From contig NC_089184.1 in NCBI RefSeq assembly GCF_947507565.1, positions 744,001 through 808,000 of the forward strand: a DNA stretch of 64,000 bases, read 5' to 3'. This document shows positions 1 through 11,769 of the stretch, in pieces; positions within the stretch are counted from its first letter, which is position 1; each line of letters opens with the position of its first letter. This stretch comes from Oscarella lobularis. Taxonomy: Eukaryota > Porifera > Homoscleromorpha > Homosclerophorida > Oscarellidae. Under the pieces are notes generated by a model. The model was not told where the DNA came from. It did no database searches and saw only the letters and a program-made list of their open reading frames with translations. Made by a program: the position numbers and the translations under genes.

Positions 1-423
1 ATTGCTCTGTGAGACGAGATTTGTAGAATTTTGTTGGCTAAATGGACGGACGCACTCTTCTCTTGTAAACACTTGTAAAACCCGCGGCACCCATCTCTGG
101 GTAGATTGGTGTTTAGTAGGAGCAAATCTTAGAAATGGATTAGTTGAGAAAATAGGTCAATAAAGAAGCAGAGCAGCAGTAAAGTTCAACGTCACGGTGC
201 TTTCACGATCAGCTACGTTAGGTAGAGCTTGAATATGAATTAGAAATGCAGGGACACCCATTGATGCCCGTATGTCTGGATAGCTAGTGCTTGAGGTTGT
301 TCTGATTTGTTTTTCGTAGGGATCTTGAAGACATATACAGGGTTCTGCCCACGTGGGTCGGCATGGGTCGGCCCCGACCCTCACTCGTCTATCGCCGACC
401 CATACACTACTAAAACGTTATGC
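1..423. other. Left edge, no gene recognised
   Basis: Short open frames occur on both strands, but none resembles a known family or shows paired splice sites. The stretch runs directly into the minisatellite and is probably intergenic. Confidence 0.4.
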
Positions 424-1395
424 CGTTTGCCTTCTCCCTATGCCTTTTGCCTTCTCCTACAGTATGCCTTTTGCCTTCTCCCCATGCCTTTTGCCTTCTC
501 CTATTCCCTTTGCCTTCTCCTATGCCTTTTGCCTTCTCCCTATGCCTTTTGCCTTCTCCCTATGCCTTTTCCCTATGCCTTTGCCTTCTCCCTATGCCTT
601 TGCCTTCTCCCTATGCCTTTTGCCTTCTCCCTATGCCTTTTGCCTTCTCCCTATGCCCTTTGCCTTCTCCCTATGCCTTTTGCCTTCTCCCTATGCCTTT
701 TGCCTTCTCCTATGCCTTTTGCCTTCTCCCTATGCCTTTTGCCTTCTCCCTATGCCTTTTGCCTTCTCCCTATGCCTTTTCCCTATGCCTTTGCCTTCTC
801 CCTATGCCTTTTGCCTTCTCCCTATGCCTTTTGCCTTCTCCTATGCCTTTTGCCTTCTCCCTATGCCTTTTGCCTTCTCCCTATGCCTTTTCCCTATGCC
901 TTTGCCTTCTCCCTATGCCTTTGCCTTCTCCCTATGCCTTTTGCCTTCTCCTATGCCCTTTGCCTTCTCCCTATGCCTTTTTCCTTCTCCCTATGCCTTT
1001 TGCCTTCTCCCTATGCCTTTTGCCTTCTCCCTATGCTTTTTGCCTTCTCCCTATGCCTTTTCCCTATGCCTTTTGCCTTCTCCCTATGCCTTTTGCCTTC
1101 TCCCTATGCCTTTTGCCTTCTCCCTATGCCTTTTCCCTATGCCTTTGCCTTTTCCCTATGCCTTTGCCTTCTCCCTATGCCTTTTGCCTTCTCCCTATGC
1201 CTTTTGCCTTCTCCCTATGCCTTTTGCCTTCTCCCTATGCCCTTTGCCTTCTCCCTATGCCTTTTCCCTATGCCTTTGCCTTCTCCCTATGCCTTTTGCC
1301 TTCTCCCTATGCCTTTTGCCTTCTCCTATGCCTTTTGCCTTCTCCTATGCCTTTTGCCTTCTCCCTATGCCTTTGCCTTCTCCGTATGCCTTTGC
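424..1395. repeat. Minisatellite, 20-bp unit tatgccttttgccttctccc
   Basis: About 970 bp of near-perfect head-to-tail copies of a pyrimidine-rich 20-bp unit, with 19-bp and about 13-bp length variants and few substitutions. One strand is almost entirely T/C plus ATG-containing blocks. The unit has no stop codon in any forward frame and its length is not a multiple of three, so all three + frames stay open for more than 300 codons. The resulting Pro/Leu/Cys/Phe-rich proteins are artefacts. Variant units are interspersed, suggesting higher-order rearrangement by slippage or unequal crossing-over. Confidence 0.97.
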
Positions 1396-2340
1396 CTTCT
1401 TCCCGTTCAAACGTTCAAGACAATTTTTAAAATGGTTTTAAATATGGTCCAAGACAGTTTTGAAAATGGTCCAAGACAATTTTGCCTGAGACGATTCATA
1501 AAAGTGTCTTGGACAATTTTCCAGACCTTCTTCCCACACTGAAAAAATTCTCGGCAGGACCCTGATATAGCCCTTAGAGGGTTTCAAAAACTTTGCTATA
1601 CGGGACAGCGCTGTGATCACGTGACACATGTCAGATGACCCACGTGTGCAAAGCCATTTTTCATCGTCCGCTTTCCTCGCGTCTTTTCGCCGTTTTACGC
1701 TGGCGAAGGAACTTCTGCTGCTTTTAAACAACGTTTAGACACGTTCGGATTGCCTCTTTAGTCTTCGTCGAGACTTCGCTCGATCCCAACGAAGACAAAT
1801 CGCCGATCTAAGTAAGTTGAAGTTTAGAAGGGCTTCGGCGTTTCTATTGAGTTCTATTCCTAGGAGATAATGCTTCTCGAAAAAAGACTTCGTTTTTTTT
1901 GGTACAGGACGGCATGACGTAAGGTCGCCTGTCGTGCTTTTTCTTCATCGTCCGCTTCCTCTCGCGTCGTTTCGCTGTTTCCGCGAGCGAAACGATCTTC
2001 TGTTGCTTTTAGACAAAGTATGCTATCGTTTAGAATCTGTCGGCGTGCGTCTACACTTCGTTCTCAGGACTTCCGAGTTTTCAAACGACTCGCGAACCGA
2101 AAGAAACCGGCTAAAGAGCGAAGAGCCCCGTAAGCTTTAGAACGAAATGTATTTGTGCGTTTTCCTTAGATCGACGGATCAAAATGAAAAATACGTTATT
2201 TTTTACTGCATGGCATTTCGATATTTTTTACTGCATGGCATTTCGAAATTTTGTAGTGCATGCTTTTTTAGCGCATTTGGGGGCGGGAAGGAAGAGGAAA
2301 TCCGGGTGTGTACGTCGCGACGCTAGATTAGACTCAGTTT
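1396..2340. repeat. Gene-poor stretch with diverged internal duplications
   Basis: Several imperfect copies are visible. A block at about 1660-1800 (catcgtccgctttcctcgcg...) recurs in diverged form at about 1945-2080. A phrase around ggtccaagacaattttg appears twice near 1445-1490 and inverted near 1505-1525. A 29-bp phrase containing tactgcatggcatttcga is repeated at about 2200-2260. No coding exon is supported. The blocks may be remnants of dispersed repeats. Confidence 0.55.
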
Positions 2341-2389
2341 AGGTGTAGCCATAGTGGTAGGACCGCGCGCGTGGTAGTAGCAGGCCAGC

Positions 2390-2550
2390 GTAGGTTTAGC
2401 TAGGTGTAGGGTAGGCTAGCGTATGTTAGCTAGGTGTAGCGTAGGTTAGGTTAGGTTAGCTAGGTGTAGGGTAGGTTAGGTTAGGTTAGCTAGGTGTAGG
2501 GTAGGGTAGGCTAGGTTGGCTGGGTGTAGGTGTAGGGTAGGCTAGCGTAG
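2390..2550. repeat. TAGG-rich degenerate tandem repeat, roughly 30-bp unit
   Basis: Recurring units combine taggtgtagggtagg with ggttaggttagc. Short TTAGG runs resemble telomere repeats, but they are interrupted every two or three copies by ctaggtgta, so this is a minisatellite rather than a telomere. Confidence 0.8.
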
Positions 2551-2639
2551 GAAAACCAGAGACATGGTACAGACATTTTATTTAATAAAAATTTGAAAAA
2601 ATTGAACATAGTTTCCCCTCTCGCTTCAGGCAGTTTTTG

Positions 2640-2780
2640 TTGAGGGGTCATGCCCAGGACCCCCAAGAGCAGTTTTTTTGAAGGGGTCTTGCTCAGGACC
2701 CCCAAGAGCAGTTTTTTGAAGGGGTCTTGCTCAGGACCCCCAAGAGCAGTTTTTTGAAAGGGTCTTGCTCAGGACCCCGG
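2640..2780. repeat. 38-39 bp tandem repeat, about 3.5 copies
   Basis: The unit runs ggggtcttgctcaggacccc followed by caagagcagttttttgaa. Successive copies differ mainly in the length of the T run and at a few bases. Each unit contains a short inverted repeat (ggggtcctgag against its complement with mismatches), so a transcript could fold into small hairpins. No function is inferred. Confidence 0.85.
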
Positions 2781-3305
2781 ATTTCCTACAAAAAAAACAA
2801 GCAATTAATTAGAAATAATTTCTGTGGCGTTACCTCATTCTCATGATATTCGAAACGATTCACAAGCCTATTTCGAAGAACGCCGAGAGAAACTGCCTGT
2901 CATTCAGAAAAAAGAGAAGTAGAAAACGCGCCGGGGCCCCTTTCGAGGAACGTTCATACGCATTCGAAGCAAACAGGCGTTCGATTTCGACGAGGACCGT
3001 TGCATGCAACGTCAGCGAGACCCCTTCGCAACGAAACGACAAGCGACAAGCGCAACGCGTATAGGAGAGCGAAGAACGTTACAAAGAAGAAGTCTAAGCT
3101 GCTGAATCAGCTTCGACGAGAATCAGCTTCGACGAGAATCAGCTTCGACGCGAAAAAGCATTCCACGGGGTCCGCGATCAGAACGCAATAGAAGAGTAGA
3201 AACAAAGGAGAAAGAGAAAAGGATAACGAACGACGAAGAGAAGCGAGTTCGTTCGAAAAGGGCCCCCTGGAATCAGCGCGCCCGAAATCGCTGCATAAAC
3301 AACTC

Positions 3306-3465
3306 ACCTGCAGTCCTGTAGTCTTCGTAGTCGCTTCGCTGGCCACTGTGAAGTGAAAAACACCCGAAAAAGAGGGAGAAACAGGAGCCGTGGCCGGAGC
3401 TGTGACGTTGGCGTTGAACCTTGTTCGAATGATCACGTGGCTGCGACCTCCCGGATACTCAGGTG
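3306..3465 (-). other. Possible orphan coding exon
   Basis: On the minus strand an open segment of about 50 codons, rich in Thr, Ser, Ala and Pro, ends in a good donor (CTGCAG followed by GTGAGT) near 3306. It may begin after an AG near 3460. The composition resembles an extracellular or Ig/FN3-like segment, but no family is recognised and no partner exon was found on either side. It may be a remnant or part of an unseen gene. Confidence 0.25.
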
Positions 3466-3691
3466 ATCACTATATACATCGAAAATTTATTAGGCAATTT
3501 CGCATACGATTACAATCTCTTACCTTCTTTTTGTTGACGACCCTAAATCCTAAGATGGGACAATAATTCAAACTATTGCGGGATTAATTCAGGTCTCAGA
3601 AGGAAGAAAGGAAAGCGAGGGAAATAATATTTAGCACTGGTCAAATCAGCAATACAAATAATTATAATAATAATACAACAAACAGAATATT

Positions 3692-6600
3692 TTAGTTAGT
3701 GTTCTTCATGCCAGCAATCAGTGCCGACGAGGACCTAAAAAACGACCAAAACATCATTGCCATCAACGTCTATACACAAAGAACGTCACCTATTGTGCTT
3801 GAGATGACTCTTGACTAGATGTCCAGCAGCGAGTGCTGACATCAACGACAATTCACCAGCTAGCACGGCTCCGCACACCACTCGAGCCAACGAAGCGGCA
3901 TTCTCACCAGGACTATCAGCATTCGGTCCATAGACGCCTAACATCTAAAATGGCAAATAAGATACGTGAAATTATAATAAACAGCGCTCTGATAACCTCG
4001 AGACAGGATCGTTGACCCGGAAGAAGAGTCCCACCACCGACTGTGCCCACTTCTATCGAAGGCATCGTGCACGTCATATAAAGGTCTTCGTTCCGGGGGC
4101 CCCACGGTTCGACGAGAGTCATACAGTTGGAACTACACACCACTTGAGCCGGATCCTTTCAACGAAGAAATAACGCGTGAAATGGAGGTTGCGACAAACG
4201 CCTTCCGTTTTACCTGTCCAGCAGCTATGAAAATCGCTGCGACAATGTTGGCCGCATGCGCATTGAAGCCTCCTATCGAGCCCGCCATGGAAGAGCCAAT
4301 CAGGTTCTTGCAACAGCTCAGCTCCACCAAAGCGGGAACAGACGTCTTTAGAACCTAAGAAAACGATGCACAATAAAAACAAAAGCGCATTTTTTTTTAA
4401 TGGATGCTTTACCTGCGTAACTATATTTGAAGGTATAATCGCTTCGCACACAACCGATTTTCCGCGACCCTCAATCCAATTGACAGCGGACGGCTTTTTG
4501 TCCGTGCAAAAATTTCCGCTCAGGCTAACGATCTCCATATCGGGAAAGATCTTCTGGATTTCCGCCAGTGCTTTTTCCGCTCCCTAGAATGGAATCTCAC
4601 AAAGAGAAGGAGATTGTGAATAGAACTTGCCTTTGAGACCATATTCATTCCCATTGCATCGCCTGTTACTGCTTTGAAACGAATGAAAAGAAGACGTCCT
4701 CCTATTGCCGTGCTGATGCTTTGTAAGCGAGCAAACCTAGACGATGCATACTGCAATGAGACAGGACAACTTCCTTATCTCTCGGAGGTACCTGCTTGTG
4801 CTATCAAAATCGGATTTGACTTGAGCAAAGTTTTCTGGCTTTTGAAGCCAACGCTTTACCTCCCTTACCAAAGAATACTATCATTCAGTTTATCTTATAT
4901 GCATTGGTGCCACATACGAAGCTAGTTTTGCTGATGGAAAACGAACGACTGGAGCTCGGGTCATTCCATCATTAACGACACTGCTAGTGACGCCGCCAGC
5001 TCTCTAAAGAAAACACGTGAAAATATGAAAGCAAAAGAAAAAATCTCCTTACTCTCAGTGCACTACAGCCCCTATTTGTGCTTGCAACGAGACATCCTTC
5101 GGTCGTAGCCATAGGAATCATGAAATCCTTTCCGTCGAGCCGAAGAGGTCCGGCAACGCCAAGGGGAACGGGCATGTATCCAATAACATTTTCGCAACAC
5201 GCTCCCATAACCTGAACAATAAATGAAATCAAGGAAAAAAAGTGACTGACTCCCTCTTTACCAAAGAGTAGTCATAGCCAGCATAAGGAATGCCGTCTAT
5301 GGACGAACCATTGTCCAATTTCGGTCTCGTTATCATTCGTCTAACGGCAACGCCTCTCTCAGGATTTCCCAAGTCTCGTTCGAGGTTATACGGCTGGAGG
5401 TGCTTCTTGTCGATGAGCTGAACTATTTCCGCATTCGTCAACTTGCCCACTCCCCCCTAAAAAAGAGAACATTGCTAAGAAGAGGAGGAGAAAAAAATTC
5501 GAAATTCTTACAGCTGTCTCAAATATTTCGAGACATTTCTCCACGGGTCTCGGCTCCGACGGAACCGCCGTCTCCGTCTCGGAGGCGCGCTCTTCTTCCG
5601 CGTCGCTTTCCGACTCTGATACACCGATGAGAAACGTCGACTTGCTGCCGTCGGGCGTCGACGGCACCGGCTCGTTCTCGGGGATGCTGGAGAGCGACGA
5701 TTTTCGGCTCACTTCGGAGAAGTCGAGTCGCGAAAAGACGAGATTTCCGTCCGGTTTGCGCGCTTTTAGTCCGCTTGCTTGCACTTGGGCAACTGTCTCT
5801 TGATCGACGTCGGTTAGAGCGTCGTCTTGAAACGTTACGGATGGTTTCGTGTGATGCTTCGAGTCCCAGAAGAGAAATTTCGCCGTTAAAAGAAAGAAGA
5901 GGCAGATGGCGAGATACTAGAAATAAATTGTGTCTCGTTGAGAGAGCGATTTCTCTTCCTTGACTATTTTTCACCTTGTCTGGTCCAATTCCAATGAATT
6001 CCGACCAAACGCCATAATTACTGTGAAACGATGCCGTCGTCTCGCCCAAACCAGTGCCAAATCCCTTCCAGCTGTAAATGTGAACTCCAGCCAAGCCGAC
6101 ACTCTAAACATACGCGATGCTTATTGGCGTCTGTCACCACTATCTCTCTGCTTTGGTACCATTATCAGCTTGATGTTCTGCGATACTGGATTGTTTTTGT
6201 CTTCGTTTTCTATATCAGTCAACACGCTGGCGAGTTCGATCTGCCACGCGGGCCGTCCCGCTTGCTCGTTGTGCGACATCTAGATGTCACCTCCAATGAT
6301 AATAATAGTCGCAATAGCGGAAGAATCGTACCTCGAGAAATAGAGCCAAAGCGGCCGGATAGAACGACATGAATACGATATAGTTGACAAAAATGGACAA
6401 GGCACCAAAACAACAGGCATTTGAAAGCCAAGAAATACCTAGAAGCGGAAACCGCGGTCAATCGATCCTCTTTCACGTTTCCTCGTCTACATATTTAACC
6501 TGTCAGCGTTCCGACACATATGACCAGTATCTTGACCAACGTGTCGATCGTCATGTTGGGTCCGAGCATCGATATGCCGTGCGCTATATTCTTTCTCAAA

Positions 6601-7661
6601 TCGTCCTAAGAAAACGCGATGAAAACTTAATTATTGATTTTTCAATACGACGCAACGTGTCTTTTTTTGGAATCCAAACACATTGCATACGTATGTATGA
6701 TCTCAAAAACACAACTATTTATTTTGGATGCCTTCCCCTTATCCCCTAATCAGATATCCCGTCGTCCCCATCAGGTGATGGTAGCCCCATCGCACGCGTC
6801 ACGCCCTCGTCACGACCAAAACGCGTGCAGTCGGAAAAAATGCCTCCCTTTATCGTACCGTATTAGTCGAACAGAGTCCAAACTTGGCCAGAGCACCCGC
6901 CTTAGATAGATCGATAAGAAGCAAAAAGAACGGCAACGCTTGACTGAAGGCAAAAAAAAATATTTTGAGTGGGAGATCGAGGGGAGGAGGTGGGGCTTTT
7001 CTTACTTGAGACCGGTCAATTCTTTGCCAAGAAATGCGACGACGCCGGCGGAAAAAACAAAACTCGAAAAAATCGTGAAAACGCCGGCGATTCCTGAAAA
7101 ATACAAAATACAATACAATACAATCGCGTTGCCGGATTTCGAACTCGCCTAAAAGATACGACGATCCGAGATCGCGTAGACTCGTGAATTGCATGTAGAT
7201 GTAAAGAACGGCGAGACAATGAGTCAAACTCATGATAATCACGTCGGAACTTTGAACCTGGGGAGGGATTGGACGAATATATTCGGCTCGAAAATGAGGC
7301 GTTCGTCGCGCGCGCTCACCTCTTCGGTCGCGCCCGTCTGACAGGCGACGAGTTGGCTGCAGGCGACGCGACTCTGCGGCAGAACGAATCCCATGGAGAG
7401 CACGAAGGCGGTGAGCGTAAACGTGACGAGAATGACTTCCCAAGGATGGGACGCGCAGAAGTGACCGTGATGACGAAAGATCGATCGAAATCGCTCGGCG
7501 ATTGGCGCTGAAAGAGACATGACCACGTTTTCGAAGCGCGCCTTTGTGGGAGATGGAGACGTTGGAGACGCGAGGGGGACGTACGCGATAGACGATCCCC
7601 GGAGGAGGATAGGGAAAACGCTCGCACCTTCCGTTGGACGTCCGCGGAACGCTGAATCCAT
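3692..7661 (-). CDS. HMGCR: HMG-CoA reductase (multi-exon, membrane form)
   Basis: Rate-limiting enzyme of the mevalonate pathway, reducing HMG-CoA to mevalonate with NADPH at the ER membrane. Exons read in order: an N-terminal membrane anchor with the family phrase ASHPWEV; sterol-sensing-domain helices ([34 protein letters not shown]); an acidic Ser-rich linker; then the catalytic half with [17 protein letters not shown] (catalytic Glu), [24 protein letters not shown] (catalytic Lys), [19 protein letters not shown] and GHLVKSH (catalytic His). The last exon is tiny (3692-3734), joined by an intron of about 50 bp after HNR. It supplies [13 protein letters not shown] and the stop. The start is uncertain: the frame is open from ATG 7661, but ATG 7520 gives an N-terminus closer to vertebrate HMGCR. 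About a dozen exons with introns mostly near 50 bp. Confidence 0.96.
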
Positions 7662-7833
7662 TTCACAAGCGCGGGATGGAGACTGGAGTGAATCTTCGAA
7701 ATGATTGCGTCGTTTTATACTGTTGGGTCATGGACCTATTTATAGGACCGAGGCGTGGTCTTTTGGTTTCTACTGTAAGTGTGTCTCCTATGAAAAAACT
7801 AAGGGGGTGACCAGTTCTTAAAGAAACGACAAT

Positions 7834-10800
7834 CTATTGCCTATCCTTGAAATACTTGTACAATTTGGCAATGAGTGGTGGCTCAATTTTCGTCTCAATC
7901 ATTCCAAACTGTCGTTGGACTCCGCTCACATTGTAAGACAGACCAAGAGCAAAAGTGACCACTCCCTAAAAGTAAGCAAGCCTGTCTACAAATCAATTAT
8001 GACTTTGATGAAAATACCCTGACGCGCTGTAATTTTTCCATCCGGAAGAGCCACAGAGGCTTGCCCAGAGCCTTCGAACCAGACACGGCACGAGAATCCT
8101 AAATTTCGATAAATCGCTATAGTGAAGCAATACGGTTTCTTCAACTAACGTATCCTCCTTGATTTTTGACATCAGTGACGATGTACTAAAATCATCATCT
8201 TGTATGAGGAAATAACGTGTTCATTCTTTCACTGCACCTTTTGATTAGGCCCATATGCCACTATGGACACATCCAGATCACTGACTGACGAGGGATAGGA
8301 TGCGTTAACGTGTATGAGCAAGACGTTGGAGAATTCTGCATTGAACGTGAGAGAGATTTTCATTTGATCCTTTTGGAATTCTCCTTCGACGTTGATCGGA
8401 TCAGGAATGACTAAAAGAAAGCCCAAATTAATAATTAATATATCTTTTCACGGGGATCGTACTGTGAGCAAGAGTCCAATAAGTCAGCGCAGCGGTGAAA
8501 TCGTTGTCCGAGCCAAAACTGCCGTCGTCCGGCACGACTTCGTCGTGAAGAGACACAGGTTTCGCTAGACTGCTCACGTACGAAGGTTTCTGCCATTTCT
8601 CCTCAGGAATCGTCTCGGGTCTAGCAGCGTTGACAGCTAGTGCAATTCATTTTTTAGCTAAAGGACAATGCTACGCAGTTCCTATACTATACCTGTGTTC
8701 ACGTCCATCAGTATCTCTTCAATTCGCTTCAGTTTTCCAACGTGCTGAAGGAAATAAGTCATAAAGATTCCGTTGTCCTCCGCATAACGCTTGCTTTCGT
8801 ACGCCTCGTACTGGGGATTACTGCAGGAGTGATCACATTCACAAACAAGACAAAAGAAAACGAGAACAAAAACTTGCCAAGCGTAAGATATGATCGTGTT
8901 TGCGTTGTTCTGCAAGCTCTCCCGCATCCTGGGCTCTCCCATCTCACTCTGATCCTCACGCGGCTTTCGACACATGTCGAGAATCAAGAAATTCAACGTC
9001 GTATCGCGATCCTGCATCATTTTCAAGACCGACTGCGCCTTGACGCACTCCTGAAGCGAGAATCCCTCGTGCGCGTCGACGGGCACGAGATAATTCTCCC
9101 CGTTCTCCTCGAAGCCGTGACCGGCGAAGTAGAAGAGCGCGTAGACGCCGCGAACGAGAAGACGCTTTAGAAACAAGAACGCCTGCTCCATTTCGTCCTT
9201 CGACGCGTCGATGAGAGTGACGCACTGGAAGCCGAGCGACGTGAGTTCGCCGGCGAGCGACGCGACGTCGTTGTGCGGTTGACGAAGTCGCGTCAATTCG
9301 GCCGCCTGGTATCGCTGATTGCCGATGAGCAGTGCCACCTTTCCGCGGCATTTTCCAAATTGGATTTCTACGCGGAATTCGGATAGGGGGGAGAAAAAAA
9401 CTGAAGAAGAATCAACCGTTGCGTACCTTCGGGAGGCGCGACGTCTACGTCGGGAGCCAACGGCGGAACTACAGAGATCGATAAAGAAATTTGAAAATAA
9501 TTTCAAATACTTAGACTCTCACCGATATCTACGAACAGCGGCTGAGGCACGAGACTCGAGCCTTCGATGAACTTGCACGAGTACGTGCCGAAGTCTTCGC
9601 GTTTGACTTGCAATGTGAACTCTTTCGAACGGGGATCGGGAAGCATGTCCTCGTTCTTGAACCAGAGCGCGGGAGACGGGACGGAGGAGGAGCAGCGCAT
9701 TGTCACTTTGCGACCGAGATACCTCTCGGAAATCTTGAAAGACTCTAGAAACGCCGTCACAGGTGCAAAGTATTTTTGACAAAATGCTAGTAGCCTCACC
9801 TTGCTGGGCCCCCAGGCCTGGTGCGGAGTTCACTAGAGATAAGCCATAATTTACTCTACTACATATATAAAGTGAAACATTTATAATCCTTACCGACTTG
9901 AACGATGGCTTGGTTAGAAAGTGTCGTGCCGAAACTGTTGGAGACCTTGCAGAAATAATTGCCGGAGTGCAACTGCTGAACGGGACTCAGAAGAAATTCC
10001 ATTCCCTGTCTGCTGACGATTTCTCGACCGTTCTTGTACCACTGATACGATATGGGCTCTTGACCGTGTGCGGCGCAAGTCAGCAAATAATCGCCGCCCG
10101 CCGGAATCGACGTCGATCGCGGATGAACGGTAATTATCGGACCTCCAACATCTAATAAAAGTTATACTTTTTTAAAATTGACGTTTGTTGTCACTGTGAT
10201 TCTCTCTACTTGACTGCTCTGAGACGACGGTCGGAGTCGGATCTTGCTCCTGCAAGGTTGGCGGCTTTGACGACACTCGAACTTCGACCCAGTTCGAAAA
10301 GGCGTGCGAGTGCTTGTTCATTGCTCGACAGCAGTACTGGCCGTTGTGATGGGGTTTCGCTTTCTTGAACGTCAATCGTCGTTCCTTGACGCCTTCGACT
10401 TCGCCGGTTATTTCGGTAACCGGTTCCTTGCCTTTGAACCACTTGTATTGGGGAAAAGGCAAGCCTGTCGCTTGGCATTCCAGCTGAATTTCGCTGTCCT
10501 CCGGTCCAATGCTACTCGTAATGCTCGGATGCTTGATTATCATTGGACCCTCTAAAATTATAGATGTGAATGCTTGTTTGCGTCCTATCTGTTTTGCTGT
10601 TCAAGTCGCTTTGTTTTTAGAGAAATTAAGACTATGATACCCAATATCCCCTGGTTTCAGTGTATTAATAACTGAAACGTGGCGGAATGTTTGGGGAGTG
10701 GTCAGCAATATTTTGTACCGGATGCACTAGCAGGAAAAACGTTTGGGTCACGTGACAAACACTAGTAGAATTCCGCGATTACGTAATCAGGAAAAAATTC

Positions 10801-11474
10801 GGGGGAGGACGCGCTTTCCCCAGACTTCCTCGGGGGTTCAAGAATTTAGATTGACGACAAAAAAAACGGTTATGTTCAAATAAACCTCGACCGACCCTCG
10901 ACAAGATGTTAACATAAACAAACGATAAGATTCCTCGAGGAATAAAGGTCAGCGGACAAGGTCACCAAGGGTTCGTGAGGTCACGCCCTCGCGGAGAAAA
11001 AAACAACGAACGTTCTAAATCAAGCCCTTGGCGTCTATCTCTCCCACTATTACACCCCAAAAGACCCAGATCGACGCCAGATCGACGTGAAAAAGGCATT
11101 TAGACTCTTTTCGTAGACCCTTTTCGAAGAGCGTTTCCTCCCCTCCCCCCACCTTGAGGCTTCACAAGGAAAAGACCCTCTTCGCATTCGATTCGTTCGA
11201 GATAGGAGACGAGCTGTTCGACGGTTCGCCCGCGAAAGCCCATGTCGGTGAGAACTTCGTAAGCGGGGCTCCCGCCGAGGCGCATCGACGCGAGACGGAA
11301 AGTGCCGACTTGGGTCGAGTTGTAGGTGCCGTCCGGCATTTTGCTGATGAGCGTCTCCCATCCCGGCTTTCCGTTTGCGCTCATTACGTCGAGAATTGCC
11401 GAGAGTTTGTTGAGCGTGTGGAAAGGGAGATCGCGAATGAGTCTGGGACGGTTTTCGGTCGACGTTGACGACAT
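7834..11474 (-). CDS. MALT1: MALT1-type paracaspase (death domain, Ig, Ig, C14 protease, Ig)
   Basis: Arg-specific cysteine protease and scaffold that in vertebrates acts with CARD proteins and BCL10 upstream of NF-kB. Exon 1 (11153-11474) encodes a death-domain-like helical bundle. Two Ig domains follow (10552 to about 10210, and about 10095 to 9560). The caspase-like domain starts with KVALLIGNQRY and carries the dyad His in YFAGHGFEENGENY and Cys in LILDMCRK. After an intron with an in-frame open interior (CAA then GT, acceptor CCCCAG), the domain ends with NGIFMTYF. A third Ig/MALT1-C domain (8415-8240) and a short tail to FKDRQ close the protein. Intron 1 is about 600 bp, long for this locus. 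Length and order match vertebrate MALT1, but the C-terminal TRAF6-binding tail seems short. Confidence 0.93.
10555..11152 (-). other. Long first intron of the paracaspase gene
   Basis: About 600 bp with no coding frame, an order of magnitude longer than neighbouring introns. It separates the death-domain exon from the first Ig exon; donor CTCAAG followed by GTGGGG, acceptor before GGTCCAATG. It may hold regulatory sequence, but no specific site was recognised. Confidence 0.6.
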
Positions 11475-11769
11475 TGCGAGACGAGAGGAAAACGTCGAAT
11501 GCGTGCGCGTGAATCGCGTTGGAGAAAATGACGGGGAACGAACGGACAGCGCAGTGCGGTGGAGCGGAAAGCGAAAACACGGGCAGTCTGAAACAGGTGA
11601 CGTCACGGGTAAGTCCCTCCTGGAGGTGTACGGTCGGGAGATATCCGGTCAGAGTCGGATGCATACAGTGCTGACATAGATTCTACAAAACCAATAATAA
11701 GAAATGCAAGTGATTACACATGACCTGTGTGACGTATGAAGATCCGCACCGACCAGAGTCACGAACCCA

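Noticed and set aside
307-1542. Long + strand frames of 336-411 codons rich in Cys, Leu, Pro and Phe
   Set aside because: They are readings of a 20-bp stop-free minisatellite in all three frames, not genes.
2390-2500. TTAGG runs suggesting a telomere or interstitial telomere
   Set aside because: Only two or three TTAGG copies occur before interruption by unrelated bases; the array is a degenerate minisatellite and ordinary genes follow.
3786-3788. HMGCR ending at TGA just before the AMPK site
   Set aside because: A matching donor, acceptor and tiny exon restore the conserved Ser and the downstream Leu, so truncation is unlikely.
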